Shown: piece after piece, positions 1 through 8,534 of the stretch
Layout: every line of letters begins with the position of its first letter
Position numbering within the stretch: the first letter of the stretch is position 1
Source of the DNA: Candidatus Ornithospirochaeta stercoripullorum
GTDB taxonomy: Bacteria > Spirochaetota > Spirochaetia > Sphaerochaetales > Sphaerochaetaceae
Direction: 5' to 3'
NCBI GenBank assembly: GCA_017694595.1
Contig: JADIMT010000093.1
Span: 1 to 52,532 of the forward strand
DNA length: 52,532 nucleotides
Notes under the pieces: model-generated
The model's database searches: none
The model's input: the letters and a program-made list of their open reading frames with translations, nothing else
What the model was told of the DNA's origin: nothing
Program-made: the position numbers and the translations under genes

Positions 1-87
1 ATCCAGAAGAAACTGGGATATATGTCCCCTGTTGAGTTCAGGAATCTCAGGCTGAAAGAACTTGAAGAGGCGAACCTTATAATATAG
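1..87 (+). pseudogene. C-terminal end of an IS3-family transposase (partial at window edge)
   Basis: The first 29 codons, open from the window edge and ending in TAG, encode a tail containing LGYMSPVEFR. The motif LGY-x-SPVE(Y/F)R marks the C-terminal end of IS3-family OrfB integrases (IS150-like). The rest of the gene lies outside the window, so it is unknown whether the element is intact. An IS-type terminal sequence follows 20 bases downstream, which supports the assignment. No target-site duplication can be tested because the other end is missing. Confidence 0.8.
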
Positions 88-106
88 CTTAAAAGAAGGT
101 CTAATG

Positions 107-131
107 TGTCTACCTTTCGGGGGTCAGTTCA
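107..131 (+). repeat. Probable right terminal inverted repeat of the IS3-family element
   Basis: After the transposase stop there is TGTCTACCTTTCGGGGGTCA followed by GTTCA. IS150/IS3-group right ends typically read TGTC-x-AACTTTTTGGGG-x-CAG-x-x-CA, so the sequence and its CA end at 131 fit. The element would end here, about 200 bases before the first chromosomal gene. The matching left end is outside the window. Confidence 0.6.
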
Positions 132-327
132 CCCCGGGTAGATTGTCAAGTTTTTTCATTCTTTTTCTGTCTTTTTCTCAAATTTATATCGTAATCCCAA
201 CATACATTCCTGAAAGAATTAAGAAATCAAAAAATATGCAAACCAGTCCATTCAAATGCATAAGTATTCAGATTTTAGTTGACTAAAATTGCAAGTTTAT
301 ACATCATGGACTTCACGGATAAATAAT

Positions 328-1185
328 ATGGACAGCAAGGAAATAGAAGAGAGAGTAAAAACTGAAGCAATCCGCCAACATACTATCTCAGTTGACCCGA
401 ACGCTCCAGCAAAAGGCTCTACAACAATTAACATGACAGATGGCGTGCTCATCCCTAAAAAAGGCGAGAAGCATGTCTTCACATCGTGGAGGCTCACCTT
501 CTTCGGTGCGATAATCCTATCAGCGGTGCTGATTATCTTCTTTCCAGATCCCTACCGCCAGATCTTCATCACATGTCTTCGAGGAGCTCCTGTAACATTT
601 GAGGTAACGATCTTCTCCATCATCGGCGCTGTAATCATCGGTACATTCACAGGTCTGGGCTCTGTTTCCAAGAGACGATGGATCAACATGATCTGTGGTG
701 TATATGTAGAACTGATCAGAGGAATCCCTCTGCTTGTCCAGCTCATCTTCATCTACTATGCTGTAGGATCGTTCTTCCATGTTGAAGGCATGATGGCTGC
801 TATCTTTGCACTCTCTGTCTGCTTCGGTGCATACATGGGAGAGATAGTAAGAGCTGGCATCCAAGCAATCCCCAAGGGGCAGATGGAAGCTGCTATTGCG
901 CTGGGCATGTCGCGTTCACAGGCTTTCAGATATATCATCCTTCCGCAGACTATCAAGGTGATTCTTCCAGCTATTGGCAATGAGTTCATCTCAATGCTCA
1001 AAGACTCTTCACTTGTTTCAGTACTTGCGCTGGAAGACATACTCCGCTGTGGCAGAATGTATATCTCTCGCACATTCCTCTCTCTGGAGACAATGCTCGT
1101 CGTAGCACTGATTTATCTTATCATCACATTGGTACTTTCACGTCTTGTAGGACTGCTGGAAGAAAGGCTGCACAAGAATGGCTAA
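328..1185 (+). CDS. Polar amino-acid ABC transporter permease
   Basis: This is an inner-membrane permease of the His/Glu/Gln/Arg/opine (HisM/GlnP) family, 285 residues from the ATG at 328. A cytoplasmic leader of about 50 residues is followed by five or so hydrophobic segments. The coupling loop that contacts the ATPase is visible as [20 protein letters not shown], the typical EAA motif. A longer reading from a TTG at 289 is possible but has no better ribosome binding site; the AUG start has only a weak ACGGA upstream. It overlaps the ATPase gene downstream by 8 bases, so the two are translationally coupled. No binding-protein gene is next to it; an IS element lies immediately upstream. Substrate cannot be told from the sequence. 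Confidence 0.9.
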   Translation: MDSKEIEERVKTEAIRQHTISVDPNAPAKGSTTINMTDGVLIPKKGEKHVFTSWRLTFFGAIILSAVLIIFFPDPYRQIFITCLRGAPVTFEVTIFSIIGAVIIGTFTGLGSVSKRRWINMICGVYVELIRGIPLLVQLIFIYYAVGSFFHVEGMMAAIFALSVCFGAYMGEIVRAGIQAIPKGQMEAAIALGMSRSQAFRYIILPQTIKVILPAIGNEFISMLKDSSLVSVLALEDILRCGRMYISRTFLSLETMLVVALIYLIITLVLSRLVGLLEERLHKNG

Positions 1186-1918
1186 GATTGAAATACAGAA
1201 TCTATCAAAAGACTTCAATACACCTAATGGCGTTCTCCATGCTGTAAAGAATGCTTCACTTACAGTCAATGATGGAGAAGTCGTCGTTATTATCGGGCCA
1301 TCTGGAAGTGGCAAATCAACGATGCTCAGATGTGTCAATGGACTGGAGAAACCTACATCGGGACATATCATGATTGATGGTACCGATACAACATCCCCCA
1401 ATACGGATATCAGGAAGATAAGAGAAGATGTCGGCATGGTATTCCAGTCATTCAACCTATTCCCGCATCTCACCGTCCTCGATAACATCACGCTTGCACC
1501 GATCAAGGTGAGAAAGATGGACAAGAAGAGCGCTGAAGAACTCGCAATGCAGCTTCTCAAGAGAGTTGGATTGGAAGAGAAAGCCAAGGTCCATCCACCA
1601 CAGCTCTCAGGAGGACAGCAGCAAAGAGTCGCTATTGCTAGAGCGCTGGCAATGAATCCGAAAGCCATGCTGTTCGATGAACCTACATCAGCTCTTGATC
1701 CTGAGATGATCAAGGAAGTTCTTGATGTAATGCTCTCTCTGGCGAAAGATGGCATGACAATGCTCTTAGTGACACACGAAATGGGCTTTGCTCGCGCTGC
1801 CGCCGATAAAGTTGTCTTTATGGATAAAGGAGAGATCATTGAAACAGGTACACCTGAAAAGATGTTCACGCATCCAGAAAGCGAAAGAACACAGGATTTC
1901 CTGAATCATATCCTTTAA
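1178..1918 (+). CDS. Polar amino-acid ABC transporter ATP-binding protein (GlnQ-like)
   Basis: This 246-residue ATPase powers the permease encoded just upstream. It has Walker [10 protein letters not shown] near residue 40, the Q-loop in [14 protein letters not shown], the signature LSGGQQQR near residue 147, and Walker [14 protein letters not shown] followed by the switch histidine in LVTHEMGFA. Length and motif spacing are normal for the GlnQ/HisP family. The start overlaps the permease gene by 8 bases. A hairpin terminator follows the stop by 5 bases, so this is a two-gene operon with its binding protein encoded elsewhere or lost. Confidence 0.93.
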   Translation: MAKIEIQNLSKDFNTPNGVLHAVKNASLTVNDGEVVVIIGPSGSGKSTMLRCVNGLEKPTSGHIMIDGTDTTSPNTDIRKIREDVGMVFQSFNLFPHLTVLDNITLAPIKVRKMDKKSAEELAMQLLKRVGLEEKAKVHPPQLSGGQQQRVAIARALAMNPKAMLFDEPTSALDPEMIKEVLDVMLSLAKDGMTMLLVTHEMGFARAAADKVVFMDKGEIIETGTPEKMFTHPESERTQDFLNHIL

Positions 1919-1923
1919 GAACA

Positions 1924-1955
1924 GAGCCTGCCGATTTAAGACAGGCTCAATTTTT
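1924..1955 (+). terminator. Rho-independent terminator of the amino-acid ABC operon
   Basis: A perfect 7-bp stem, GAGCCTG (1924-1930) and CAGGCTC (1942-1948), is followed by AATTTTTC. It sits directly after the ATPase stop codon and before the convergent TetR-type gene. Confidence 0.85.
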
Positions 1956-1956
1956 C

Positions 1957-2499
1957 TTATCTCCGATAGCCTAAAAGACATTTCGTGACAATGTCCAACA
2001 GTTCTTCAGCTATCTCACTAGCTTCACGTTCCATGCCAGTGCCAAGCCACTGGAAGAAAAGCACGATACATCCACCCGTTATGAAAGCTGAGACTTGGTG
2101 CATCTCTGATTTGGACGTGAACACATAATCGCTTGAATTAAGAAACACATCCATCATCTTCCCGAACTTGTTCTGCAAGAACAGCATCGTCTCTGCATGA
2201 TGGGATGAATGGTACAATGCCAGAACAAGAGCTTTATTATTTTTTGTGTAATTGATGACATTTCTAATTATGTCTGACCAATCACCTGTGGCTTCGTCCA
2301 TGATTTTCGCAACTTCTGTATCAAATATCCACGATACAAGATCCTGAAGGCTCTTGAAATGATAGTAGAATGTATGTCGATCATATCCCGCTGTAGCTGC
2401 AATGTCTTTGACAGTTATGCGACGTGTCGGAGATTGTGACTGTAACTTTCTGTAAGCTTCTGCAAATGCTAGTTTAGTATAGTCCTCTTCCCTTTCCAT
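1957..2499 (-). CDS. TetR-family transcriptional regulator (DhaS-like C-terminal type)
   Basis: A 180-residue DNA-binding regulator. The N-terminal helix-turn-helix is clear: ITVKDIAATAGYDRHTFYYHF at about residues 27-47. The C-terminal half resembles the TetR_C_8 group, which includes DhaS and many orphan regulators; the ligand is unknown. I start it at the ATG at 2499 because this gives the usual short arm before the helix-turn-helix; an upstream ATG at 2550 lies inside a hairpin. There is no Shine-Dalgarno, but GATTAT ends exactly six bases before the ATG. It lies downstream of feoB on the same strand, with a hairpin between, and converges with the amino-acid ABC operon. Whether it controls feoB is not shown. 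Confidence 0.82.
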   Translation of the reverse strand: MEREEDYTKLAFAEAYRKLQSQSPTRRITVKDIAATAGYDRHTFYYHFKSLQDLVSWIFDTEVAKIMDEATGDWSDIIRNVINYTKNNKALVLALYHSSHHAETMLFLQNKFGKMMDVFLNSSDYVFTSKSEMHQVSAFITGGCIVLFFQWLGTGMEREASEIAEELLDIVTKCLLGYRR

Positions 2500-2550
2500 A
2501 TATTGATAATCCAGAATAAAAACGGAAAAAGCAAGAGGAGATAATTCCAT

Positions 2551-2577
2551 CTCCCGCTTTTTTTAAACAAGCGGGAG
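2551..2577 (-). other. Hairpin between feoB and the TetR gene
   Basis: A perfect 9-bp inverted repeat, CTCCCGCTT and AAGCGGGAG, with a 9-base loop follows the feoB stop by 14 bases. It is placed like a terminator for feoB, but neither strand has a T-run directly after the stem. It may act as a mRNA 3'-end stabiliser or weak terminator. Confidence 0.5.
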
Positions 2578-2591
2578 AATGTGGTTTCCCA

Positions 2592-4952
2592 TCAAACCAT
2601 GCCGAAAAGCATTCCAATCACATGCACAGCAAAGGAAGCTAGCCAAGCAACAGCGCATTGCAATATGACAACACCCAGTGCCCAACGTCTGCCAAGTTCC
2701 CTCCGTACTGTAGCGATTGCTGCTACGCAAGGAGTATAAAGCAATGTGAAGATCAAGAAGCCAAACGCAGTGAATGGCGTAAAGAGAGTGGAAAGGATGG
2801 AAGCTCCTCCGCCAAGAAGCACAGTAAGCGTGCTGACAACACTCTCTTTTGCACTGAAACCTGTGATGAGAGCTGTGCTGATTCTCCAGTCATCGAAGCC
2901 GAGAGGCTTGAATATCGGGGAAATAATGGAACCGATAGCCGCAAGCATACTTTCTGATGAATCAGAGACAGGATTGAGACGTATGTCGAAGCTTTGAAGG
3001 AACCAGATGATAATAGTCGCGAGGAAGATTATAGTGAACGCTCTGGTGACAAAATCCTTTGTCTTCTCCCATATAAGCTGGATAACCGTCTTTGCACTTG
3101 GCATTCTGTAATTAGGAAGCTCCAGAACAAATGGGACAGGGTTTCCTTTGAAACCAGTATGTTTGAGAATCAGTGAAAGCACGATGCCCATGACAATTCC
3201 TATCAGATACAGGAGAATCATCACAAGTGCCCCGTAATCTGGGAAGAATGCATATGTGAACATCGCATAAATAGGCAGCTTCGCAGAACAAGACATGAAA
3301 GGTACAAGCAGAATCGTCATCTTCCTATCACGCTCGGAGGAAAGCGTCCTTGTAGCCATGATTGCTGGTACAGAACAACCAAAACCAATCAACATTGGAA
3401 CAAAGCTTCTGCCAGATAGTCCAATCTTCCTAAGCAACTTATCCATGACAAACGAGACTCTCGCCATATAACCGCTATCCTCCAAGATGGATAGGAAGAA
3501 GAAAAGCACAACTATAATCGGAAGGAAGGAAAGAACGCTGCCGACACCAGTGAATACTCCATCGATAATCAAGGAGTGCACTACGCTATTCATTCCATAA
3601 GCTGTAAGGGCGCTATCAACCAAAGCTGTCAGCTTATCAATACCAAATGAAAGCAAATCAGACAGGAACGATCCAACAGGACCAAATGTCAGGTAGAAAA
3701 CGACTGCCATGATCAGGATGAAGGCAGGAATTGCTGTATACTTTCCTGTCAGGAATTTATCAGCTTTGAGAGAGCGCAAACGTTCCTTCGACTCATGTGG
3801 CTTTACAACGCTTTCAGCACAGACGCTCTCGATGAACCTGAATCTCGCATCAGCGAGAGCTGCGTCGCGATCCGTGCCGCTCTCAATCTCCAGCTGTTTG
3901 AGGATATGCTCGAGAGTCTCTTTCTCGTTCTCATCAAGAGAAAGTGACTTCATAATCGGCTCATCACCTTCCACAAGCTTTGAAGCTGCGAATCTGACAG
4001 GAATGCCAGCTCTCTCAGCATGATCCTGAATCAAGTGCATTATCGCATGAAGACATCGATGAATTGCGACATCCTTTGCTTCCCCTTCTGCTGGACAGAA
4101 ATCCTTCAAGCCGGGTGCTTCCTTGAAGCGTGCGACATGCTCTGCATGCTTGATCAGCTCCTCGACACCCTCATTCTTGGCAGCAGAAATAGGAACGACA
4201 GCGACACCCAAGCTCTCTTCCAGCTGGTTGACATCGATAGTACCGCCATTCTCGCGCACTTCATCCATCATGTTCAATGCAACGACAATTGGAAGCCCCA
4301 ACTCTATCAACTGCATAGTCAGATAGAGATTACGCTCTATATTAGTCGCGTCAACAATATTTATGATTCCATCAGGCTTGCCTTTGAGAATGAAATCCCT
4401 GCTTACTATCTCCTCGTTCGTATATGGGGACAGGGAGTAAATACCTGGTAAATCGACAACAGTGGCATCCTCATGTCCTCTTATTTTACCCGACTTGCTA
4501 TCAACAGTCACACCAGGGAAATTTCCGACATGCTGGTTAGATCCTGTCAGCTGATTAAAAAGCGTAGTCTTGCCACAGTTCTGGTTGCCAGCCAGCGCGA
4601 AGACAATCGGAGTGCTTTCAGGAATCAAAGGACGATCTGTAGGCTTATGTTCACAAAACTCGCCTACATGCGGGTGCTGTATCATCCTATGAGGCTCATA
4701 GGCTGTCTTGCCAACTCTGGGAGCTGCTGCTTTCTCACACTCAATCTTTGCCGCATCTTCTTTTCGCAGCGTAAGCTCATAGCCACGTATGAATATCTCC
4801 AAAGGATCTCCAAGCGGAGCTTTCTTAATAAGTGTGACAATAGTATCCGGCGTAAGTCCCATATCCAGAAAATGACGACGGAGAGCCGCGTCACCTGAAA
4901 CAGTAAGAATCTTTGCGCTCTCACCGATTGGAAGTCTATCAAGTGTCATCAT
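2592..4952 (-). CDS. feoB: Ferrous iron transporter, FeoA-FeoB fusion
   Basis: This 786-residue inner-membrane protein imports Fe(II). Residues 1-75 form a FeoA (SH3-like) domain (LDRLPIGESAKIL... HFLDMGLTP), here fused to the front of FeoB rather than being a separate gene. The G domain follows: G1 GNQNCGKTT at 122-130, G3 DLPG at 167-170, G4 NMMD at 227-230. From about residue 405 there is the polytopic membrane region with the two 'gate' repeats, including FVPMLIGFGCSVPAIMATRT. G1 has Gln and Cys where GNPNSGKT is usual. No FeoC gene follows. A TATAAT box (4970-4975) lies about 17 bases upstream of the start and a GAGAG ribosome binding site just before it. The gene stands alone, probably monocistronic. 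Confidence 0.95.
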   Translation of the reverse strand: MMTLDRLPIGESAKILTVSGDAALRRHFLDMGLTPDTIVTLIKKAPLGDPLEIFIRGYELTLRKEDAAKIECEKAAAPRVGKTAYEPHRMIQHPHVGEFCEHKPTDRPLIPESTPIVFALAGNQNCGKTTLFNQLTGSNQHVGNFPGVTVDSKSGKIRGHEDATVVDLPGIYSLSPYTNEEIVSRDFILKGKPDGIINIVDATNIERNLYLTMQLIELGLPIVVALNMMDEVRENGGTIDVNQLEESLGVAVVPISAAKNEGVEELIKHAEHVARFKEAPGLKDFCPAEGEAKDVAIHRCLHAIMHLIQDHAERAGIPVRFAASKLVEGDEPIMKSLSLDENEKETLEHILKQLEIESGTDRDAALADARFRFIESVCAESVVKPHESKERLRSLKADKFLTGKYTAIPAFILIMAVVFYLTFGPVGSFLSDLLSFGIDKLTALVDSALTAYGMNSVVHSLIIDGVFTGVGSVLSFLPIIVVLFFFLSILEDSGYMARVSFVMDKLLRKIGLSGRSFVPMLIGFGCSVPAIMATRTLSSERDRKMTILLVPFMSCSAKLPIYAMFTYAFFPDYGALVMILLYLIGIVMGIVLSLILKHTGFKGNPVPFVLELPNYRMPSAKTVIQLIWEKTKDFVTRAFTIIFLATIIIWFLQSFDIRLNPVSDSSESMLAAIGSIISPIFKPLGFDDWRISTALITGFSAKESVVSTLTVLLGGGASILSTLFTPFTAFGFLIFTLLYTPCVAAIATVRRELGRRWALGVVILQCAVAWLASFAVHVIGMLFGMV

Positions 4953-4969
4953 GTTAATCTCTCACACGG

Positions 4970-4975
4970 ATTATA
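4970..4975 (-). promoter_or_regulatory. Probable -10 box of feoB
   Basis: The minus strand reads TATAAT, 17 bases before the feoB start codon. No convincing -35 hexamer is visible at 17 bp. The gap upstream also holds the terminator of the BMP operon. Confidence 0.4.
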
Positions 4976-5014
4976 CTCAGAGAGCGGATGCTGTTCCATA
5001 GATTGCAAAGGGAA

Positions 5015-5044
5015 AGAAAAAGCCCTTCCATTTACGGGAAGGGC
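5015..5044 (-). terminator. Terminator of the BMP-family ABC operon
   Basis: On the minus strand GCCCTTCC and GGAAGGGC form an 8-bp stem (5022-5029 with 5037-5044) followed by TTTTTCTTTCC. It lies 18 bases after the binding-protein stop codon and separates that operon from feoB. Confidence 0.88.
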
Positions 5045-5062
5045 GGATAAATCAGAAGATAA

Positions 5063-6283
5063 TCAATAAGCAGCGTTCAGCCATTCAATTCCATCAATCT
5101 GCACTGTGAAGTATGGAGCAGACTGGAATACTGATTCATGGAATGCGCCATCGTATACAGCTTCCTCACTATCTGCAGTGAAGTCACCATCTGTATCAAG
5201 AGCGAATGCATGTGTAAGAGGCTCACCACCGACTGTGAATGTGCTTGTATCGAATACCTGCAGAGAACCATCAGCAAGAGCTGCTTCAATTTCTGCAATC
5301 TTCTCTGCTGTTCCAGGAGCAGCAATAGCTTCATTGAGCGGTGTCATGACAACAGCGCCCTCAGCCATACCCTTGCACCAGTCCTGAGGAATCTCTTCAC
5401 CATTTACATATGCCTTGATAGCTTCATAGAAGTAAATAGCCCAATCGATTCTTGTGGAAATGAGGGAAGCATTTGGAGCGATGCCTGTCATATCATTGTT
5501 ATAACCCGTATGGTATACACCACGCTGCTGAGCTGCAGTTGCAGGTGTTGTATTATCGGAATGCTGAGAAATCATCACACAGCCCTGATCTGCAAGAGCG
5601 AGTGCAGCATCGGACTCAGCTGTAGCATCTGACCAAGAACCTACGAAGGAGACTTTCATTGTCACGGACGGGCAAACTGACTTAGCACCGAGATAGTATG
5701 ATGTGAAACCAGAGATAACTTCTGCAAATGAGTAAGCACCTACGTATCCAATAATAGCTTCTTCAGGAGCAATCTCGCCATTGTCAATCATTTCCTGGAG
5801 CTTCATACCAGCAACAATACCAGCGATGTATCTGCCTTCATAGATATTAGCGAAAGCATTGTGTGTATTCTCTCTGCCATCGAATGCCGATGCACAGTTT
5901 GTGCAGCTGATGAACTCGATATCTGGATATTCGTCAACAACTTCCAGCATGAATGGCTCGAAGCCATAGCTGTTATTGATGATGATCTGGCAACCTTCCT
6001 CAGCTGCTTCGATATTAGCATCTGTACAAGTTGCATCTTCACCGATGTTATACTTTGTGACCCAGTCTACTGTGATGCCTTCAGCTGCAAGCATCTCTGT
6101 AGCTTCATCACGACCTCTGATGAAGTTGTAAGTATAACCCTGGTCGTTCTCATCTCCGATACACAGAAGAGCGACTTTAACTGTATTTGGGTCGGACGGA
6201 GTTGCTTCCTCTCCAGCACCGGATGCAAAGACAAATCCGGTCAGAAGCATAAGAACCATAAGAACTGAGAATAATTTTTTCAT
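5063..6283 (-). CDS. BMP-family periplasmic substrate-binding protein (nucleoside-type importer)
   Basis: A 406-residue exported binding protein of the Bmp/Med (PnrA-like) family, which bind nucleosides in Treponema and others. The N-terminus is MKKLFSVLMVLMLLTGFVFA followed by SGAGEE: a signal peptide with a lipobox-like region in which the expected cysteine is serine. The body has family landmarks such as NEYGFEP-like 'NNSYGFEPFML', 'GIVAGM' and 'IIGYVGAYSFAEVISGFTSY'. It is the last gene of a four-gene minus-strand operon (ATPase, two permeases, binding protein), set off by a 176-base gap and a strong ribosome binding site AAAGGAGAGC, which suggests extra expression. Exact ligand (purine nucleoside, riboflavin or other) is not determined. 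Confidence 0.9.
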   Translation of the reverse strand: MKKLFSVLMVLMLLTGFVFASGAGEEATPSDPNTVKVALLCIGDENDQGYTYNFIRGRDEATEMLAAEGITVDWVTKYNIGEDATCTDANIEAAEEGCQIIINNSYGFEPFMLEVVDEYPDIEFISCTNCASAFDGRENTHNAFANIYEGRYIAGIVAGMKLQEMIDNGEIAPEEAIIGYVGAYSFAEVISGFTSYYLGAKSVCPSVTMKVSFVGSWSDATAESDAALALADQGCVMISQHSDNTTPATAAQQRGVYHTGYNNDMTGIAPNASLISTRIDWAIYFYEAIKAYVNGEEIPQDWCKGMAEGAVVMTPLNEAIAAPGTAEKIAEIEAALADGSLQVFDTSTFTVGGEPLTHAFALDTDGDFTADSEEAVYDGAFHESVFQSAPYFTVQIDGIEWLNAAY

Positions 6284-6459
6284 AAGCTCTCCTTTTCTTG
6301 TTCTCTATGAATCAGGGAACCTTAATCTGATTTTAACAGAAGATTTATAATAAGCAATCTGCAAAACCCTCTGTTGTATAAAAAAATCCAAACAAAAACC
6401 GACTATTTACACAAAATCAGATAGAAGATTCCTCTCATGACACAACTAGTGAAGTACTC

Positions 6460-7443
6460 TTATCGTTCCTCCCTGAAGTAGTTGTTCCCCAGCGAAGCAG
6501 GAGGCTGCCGATCCCTGCTGTTTCTCATGCTGGTCAGCACAAGCACAATCACAGTTACGATGTATGGCAGAATCTTGTAGAGCTCCGTAGGAATGAACGG
6601 TATGGCAACGCGGAGATACATGATCATCATCGCACCAAACAGCACGGACCCCCAGATAGCATTCAACGGTCGCCACATACAGAAGATGACAAGCGCGACT
6701 GCCAGCCAGCCTACACCTGAAAGACCTTCATGGTTCCAGACACAGCCTGCGGTAGTCATGATGTAGACCATACCTCCAATTGCAGAGATACCACCGCCCA
6801 CAATCGTTGCGAGATACTTGTATTTAACTATATTGATGCCTGCCGCATCGGATGTGGATGGAGACTCGCCTACAGCTGTCAGATACATACCCCACTTCGT
6901 TTTCTTCAGGAAGAGATACATCAGCACAGCGACAACAATCGCAAGATAGAAGAAGACTGTGTGAGAGAAAAGAATGTTACCTATAACAGGAATATTCACA
7001 ATGAAGCGAGGAAAGATTGCCGCAGAGAAAGCTTCCTTGAGATTATTGCTCAATGCGACATATCCACCTTCGCTCACTCTCATGAATTCACCTACGAACT
7101 GACCGATACCCGTACCGAAGATGGAGAGCGCAAGGCCTGTAACATTCTGATTGGCTCTCAGCGTGATTGTCAGAAAACTGTAGATAGCGGAAGCCGCCAT
7201 GCCCGCTGCAAAAGCTGCAAGAATTGCAATTATGATAGCCAGTGGTCCACTTGCGGCAACACCAGCGGCTTTCTCATAGTAAAAAGCTCCAGCGAGTCCA
7301 AAAGCACCTCCCATGTACATGATACCTTCTACACCAAGGTTGAGGTTTCCGGATTTCTCCGTAAGGATCTCTCCGAGCGTTCCATACATCAAAACAGTTC
7401 CGAATGTAACAGCAGCTACGATTAATGTAATGATTGTTGTCAT
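6460..7443 (-). CDS. BMP-type ABC transporter permease (second subunit, NupQ/YufQ-like)
   Basis: A 327-residue polytopic membrane protein of the branched-chain amino acid/ribose permease superfamily (BPD_transp_2), in the branch that works with BMP-type binding proteins. The N-terminal segment LGEILTEKSGNLNLGVEG is a hallmark of this subunit, as are several long hydrophobic helices. It overlaps the preceding permease by one base (ATGA), so the two form a heteromeric pore. Homologous systems import guanosine and other nucleosides in Bacillus/Lactococcus and riboflavin (Rfu) in Treponema. Confidence 0.92.
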   Translation of the reverse strand: MTTIITLIVAAVTFGTVLMYGTLGEILTEKSGNLNLGVEGIMYMGGAFGLAGAFYYEKAAGVAASGPLAIIIAILAAFAAGMAASAIYSFLTITLRANQNVTGLALSIFGTGIGQFVGEFMRVSEGGYVALSNNLKEAFSAAIFPRFIVNIPVIGNILFSHTVFFYLAIVVAVLMYLFLKKTKWGMYLTAVGESPSTSDAAGINIVKYKYLATIVGGGISAIGGMVYIMTTAGCVWNHEGLSGVGWLAVALVIFCMWRPLNAIWGSVLFGAMMIMYLRVAIPFIPTELYKILPYIVTVIVLVLTSMRNSRDRQPPASLGNNYFREER

Positions 7444-8534
7444 CAGCTCCTCTCCTTCTTGTTGTTCCCCTTGCGGCGGAAGATCAGCTTGTAGTTGATG
7501 AAGAACTCACAGCTGAGCATGCAGAAGAGCAGAATACCTGTGATGATATCAGCAATAGAAGCTGGTACCGACATCCTCGTCTGCAATGTGTTGGAGCCTT
7601 TTTCAAGCACTGCAAGAATCATTGAGATGACTATCATCGCAAACGAATTGAGCTGTGAAAGCCAAGCAACTGTGATTGACGTGAAGCCCACACCATCGGC
7701 GACCCCGCTATAGAGCGTGAAGTTCGCTCCGGAGACGATGATGAAACCAACGATACCGCTGATAGCTCCCGAAATGAACATCGTACGCATGATAATCCAG
7801 CCTACATTCATACCGGCGTAGCGTGCTGTATTTACGCTGTCGCCGACAACCGCAATCTCATAACCCTGCTTTGTCTTGTTCATATAGATATACATCAAAA
7901 CAACAAGGACAAGCGCTATAATCCAACCGCAGTTGACACCAAAGACAGTCGGGAGACGTGCGTTATCATTGAACATAGGAATGAGCTGAGAGCCTTTCCT
8001 TCCTTCCCATGGACCACCTTGCAACCAAGCAACAATACCGATCGCTATGTAGTTCATCATCAGCGTGAAAAGCGTTTCATTAGTATTGAACTTAGCTTTG
8101 AAGAATGCAGGAATCAAAGCCCAGAGGCCACCTGCTATCGCTGCAGTGAATGCCATTATAATAAGTAGCGGGACATGCGGAATCTTGTTATACCAAAATA
8201 GCGCGAAATATGTCGCAGCCACAGCACCCATCGTAATCTGGCCTTCAGCTCCAATGTTCCAGAACTTCATCTTGAAACAAGGCGCTATTGCCAATGCACA
8301 GCCAAGAAGAGGAATTGCTGTCCTGATTGTCTGCTTCAGATAAACAGGTCTCGAAAGCGAACCCTGGATTATAACACCATAGGCAGATACAGGATTATTA
8401 CCTGTAAGAATCATAGGCAGACAGCCGAGAATAAGAGCAATGAGAATGGAACCAACACGAATCATCCACATGCTGCTTCTTTTCATCTCCGTACGCTTGG
8501 CAAGTCTAATCAAAGGAGTTCTCTCTGTTGCCAT
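7443..8534 (-). CDS. BMP-type ABC transporter permease (first subunit, NupP/YufP-like)
   Basis: A 363-residue membrane permease with a cytoplasmic N-terminus rich in Arg/Lys, then about eight to ten hydrophobic segments. Family landmarks include the region FKMKFWNIGAEGQITMGAVA, which corresponds to the 'N(I/L)GAEGQ' motif of this subunit. It starts immediately before the ATPase stop and shares one base with the next permease, so the operon is tightly coupled. It partners the permease downstream. Confidence 0.92.
   Translation of the reverse strand: MATERTPLIRLAKRTEMKRSSMWMIRVGSILIALILGCLPMILTGNNPVSAYGVIIQGSLSRPVYLKQTIRTAIPLLGCALAIAPCFKMKFWNIGAEGQITMGAVAATYFALFWYNKIPHVPLLIIMAFTAAIAGGLWALIPAFFKAKFNTNETLFTLMMNYIAIGIVAWLQGGPWEGRKGSQLIPMFNDNARLPTVFGVNCGWIIALVLVVLMYIYMNKTKQGYEIAVVGDSVNTARYAGMNVGWIIMRTMFISGAISGIVGFIIVSGANFTLYSGVADGVGFTSITVAWLSQLNSFAMIVISMILAVLEKGSNTLQTRMSVPASIADIITGILLFCMLSCEFFINYKLIFRRKGNNKKERS

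Noticed and set aside
104-286. 60-codon frame after the IS3 transposase
   Set aside because: It begins inside the terminal repeat of the IS and has no recognisable features.
289-327. TTG start of the amino-acid permease 13 codons upstream
   Set aside because: No ribosome binding site, and the nearby TTGACT and TATACA boxes are only 13 bp apart, too close for a promoter. The ATG at 328 is simpler.
5138-5632. Plus-strand 164-codon frame and other long frames opposite the BMP, redox-fusion and AraC genes
   Set aside because: They are antisense shadows of strongly supported genes, cysteine-rich or low in family-like features, and lack ribosome binding sites.
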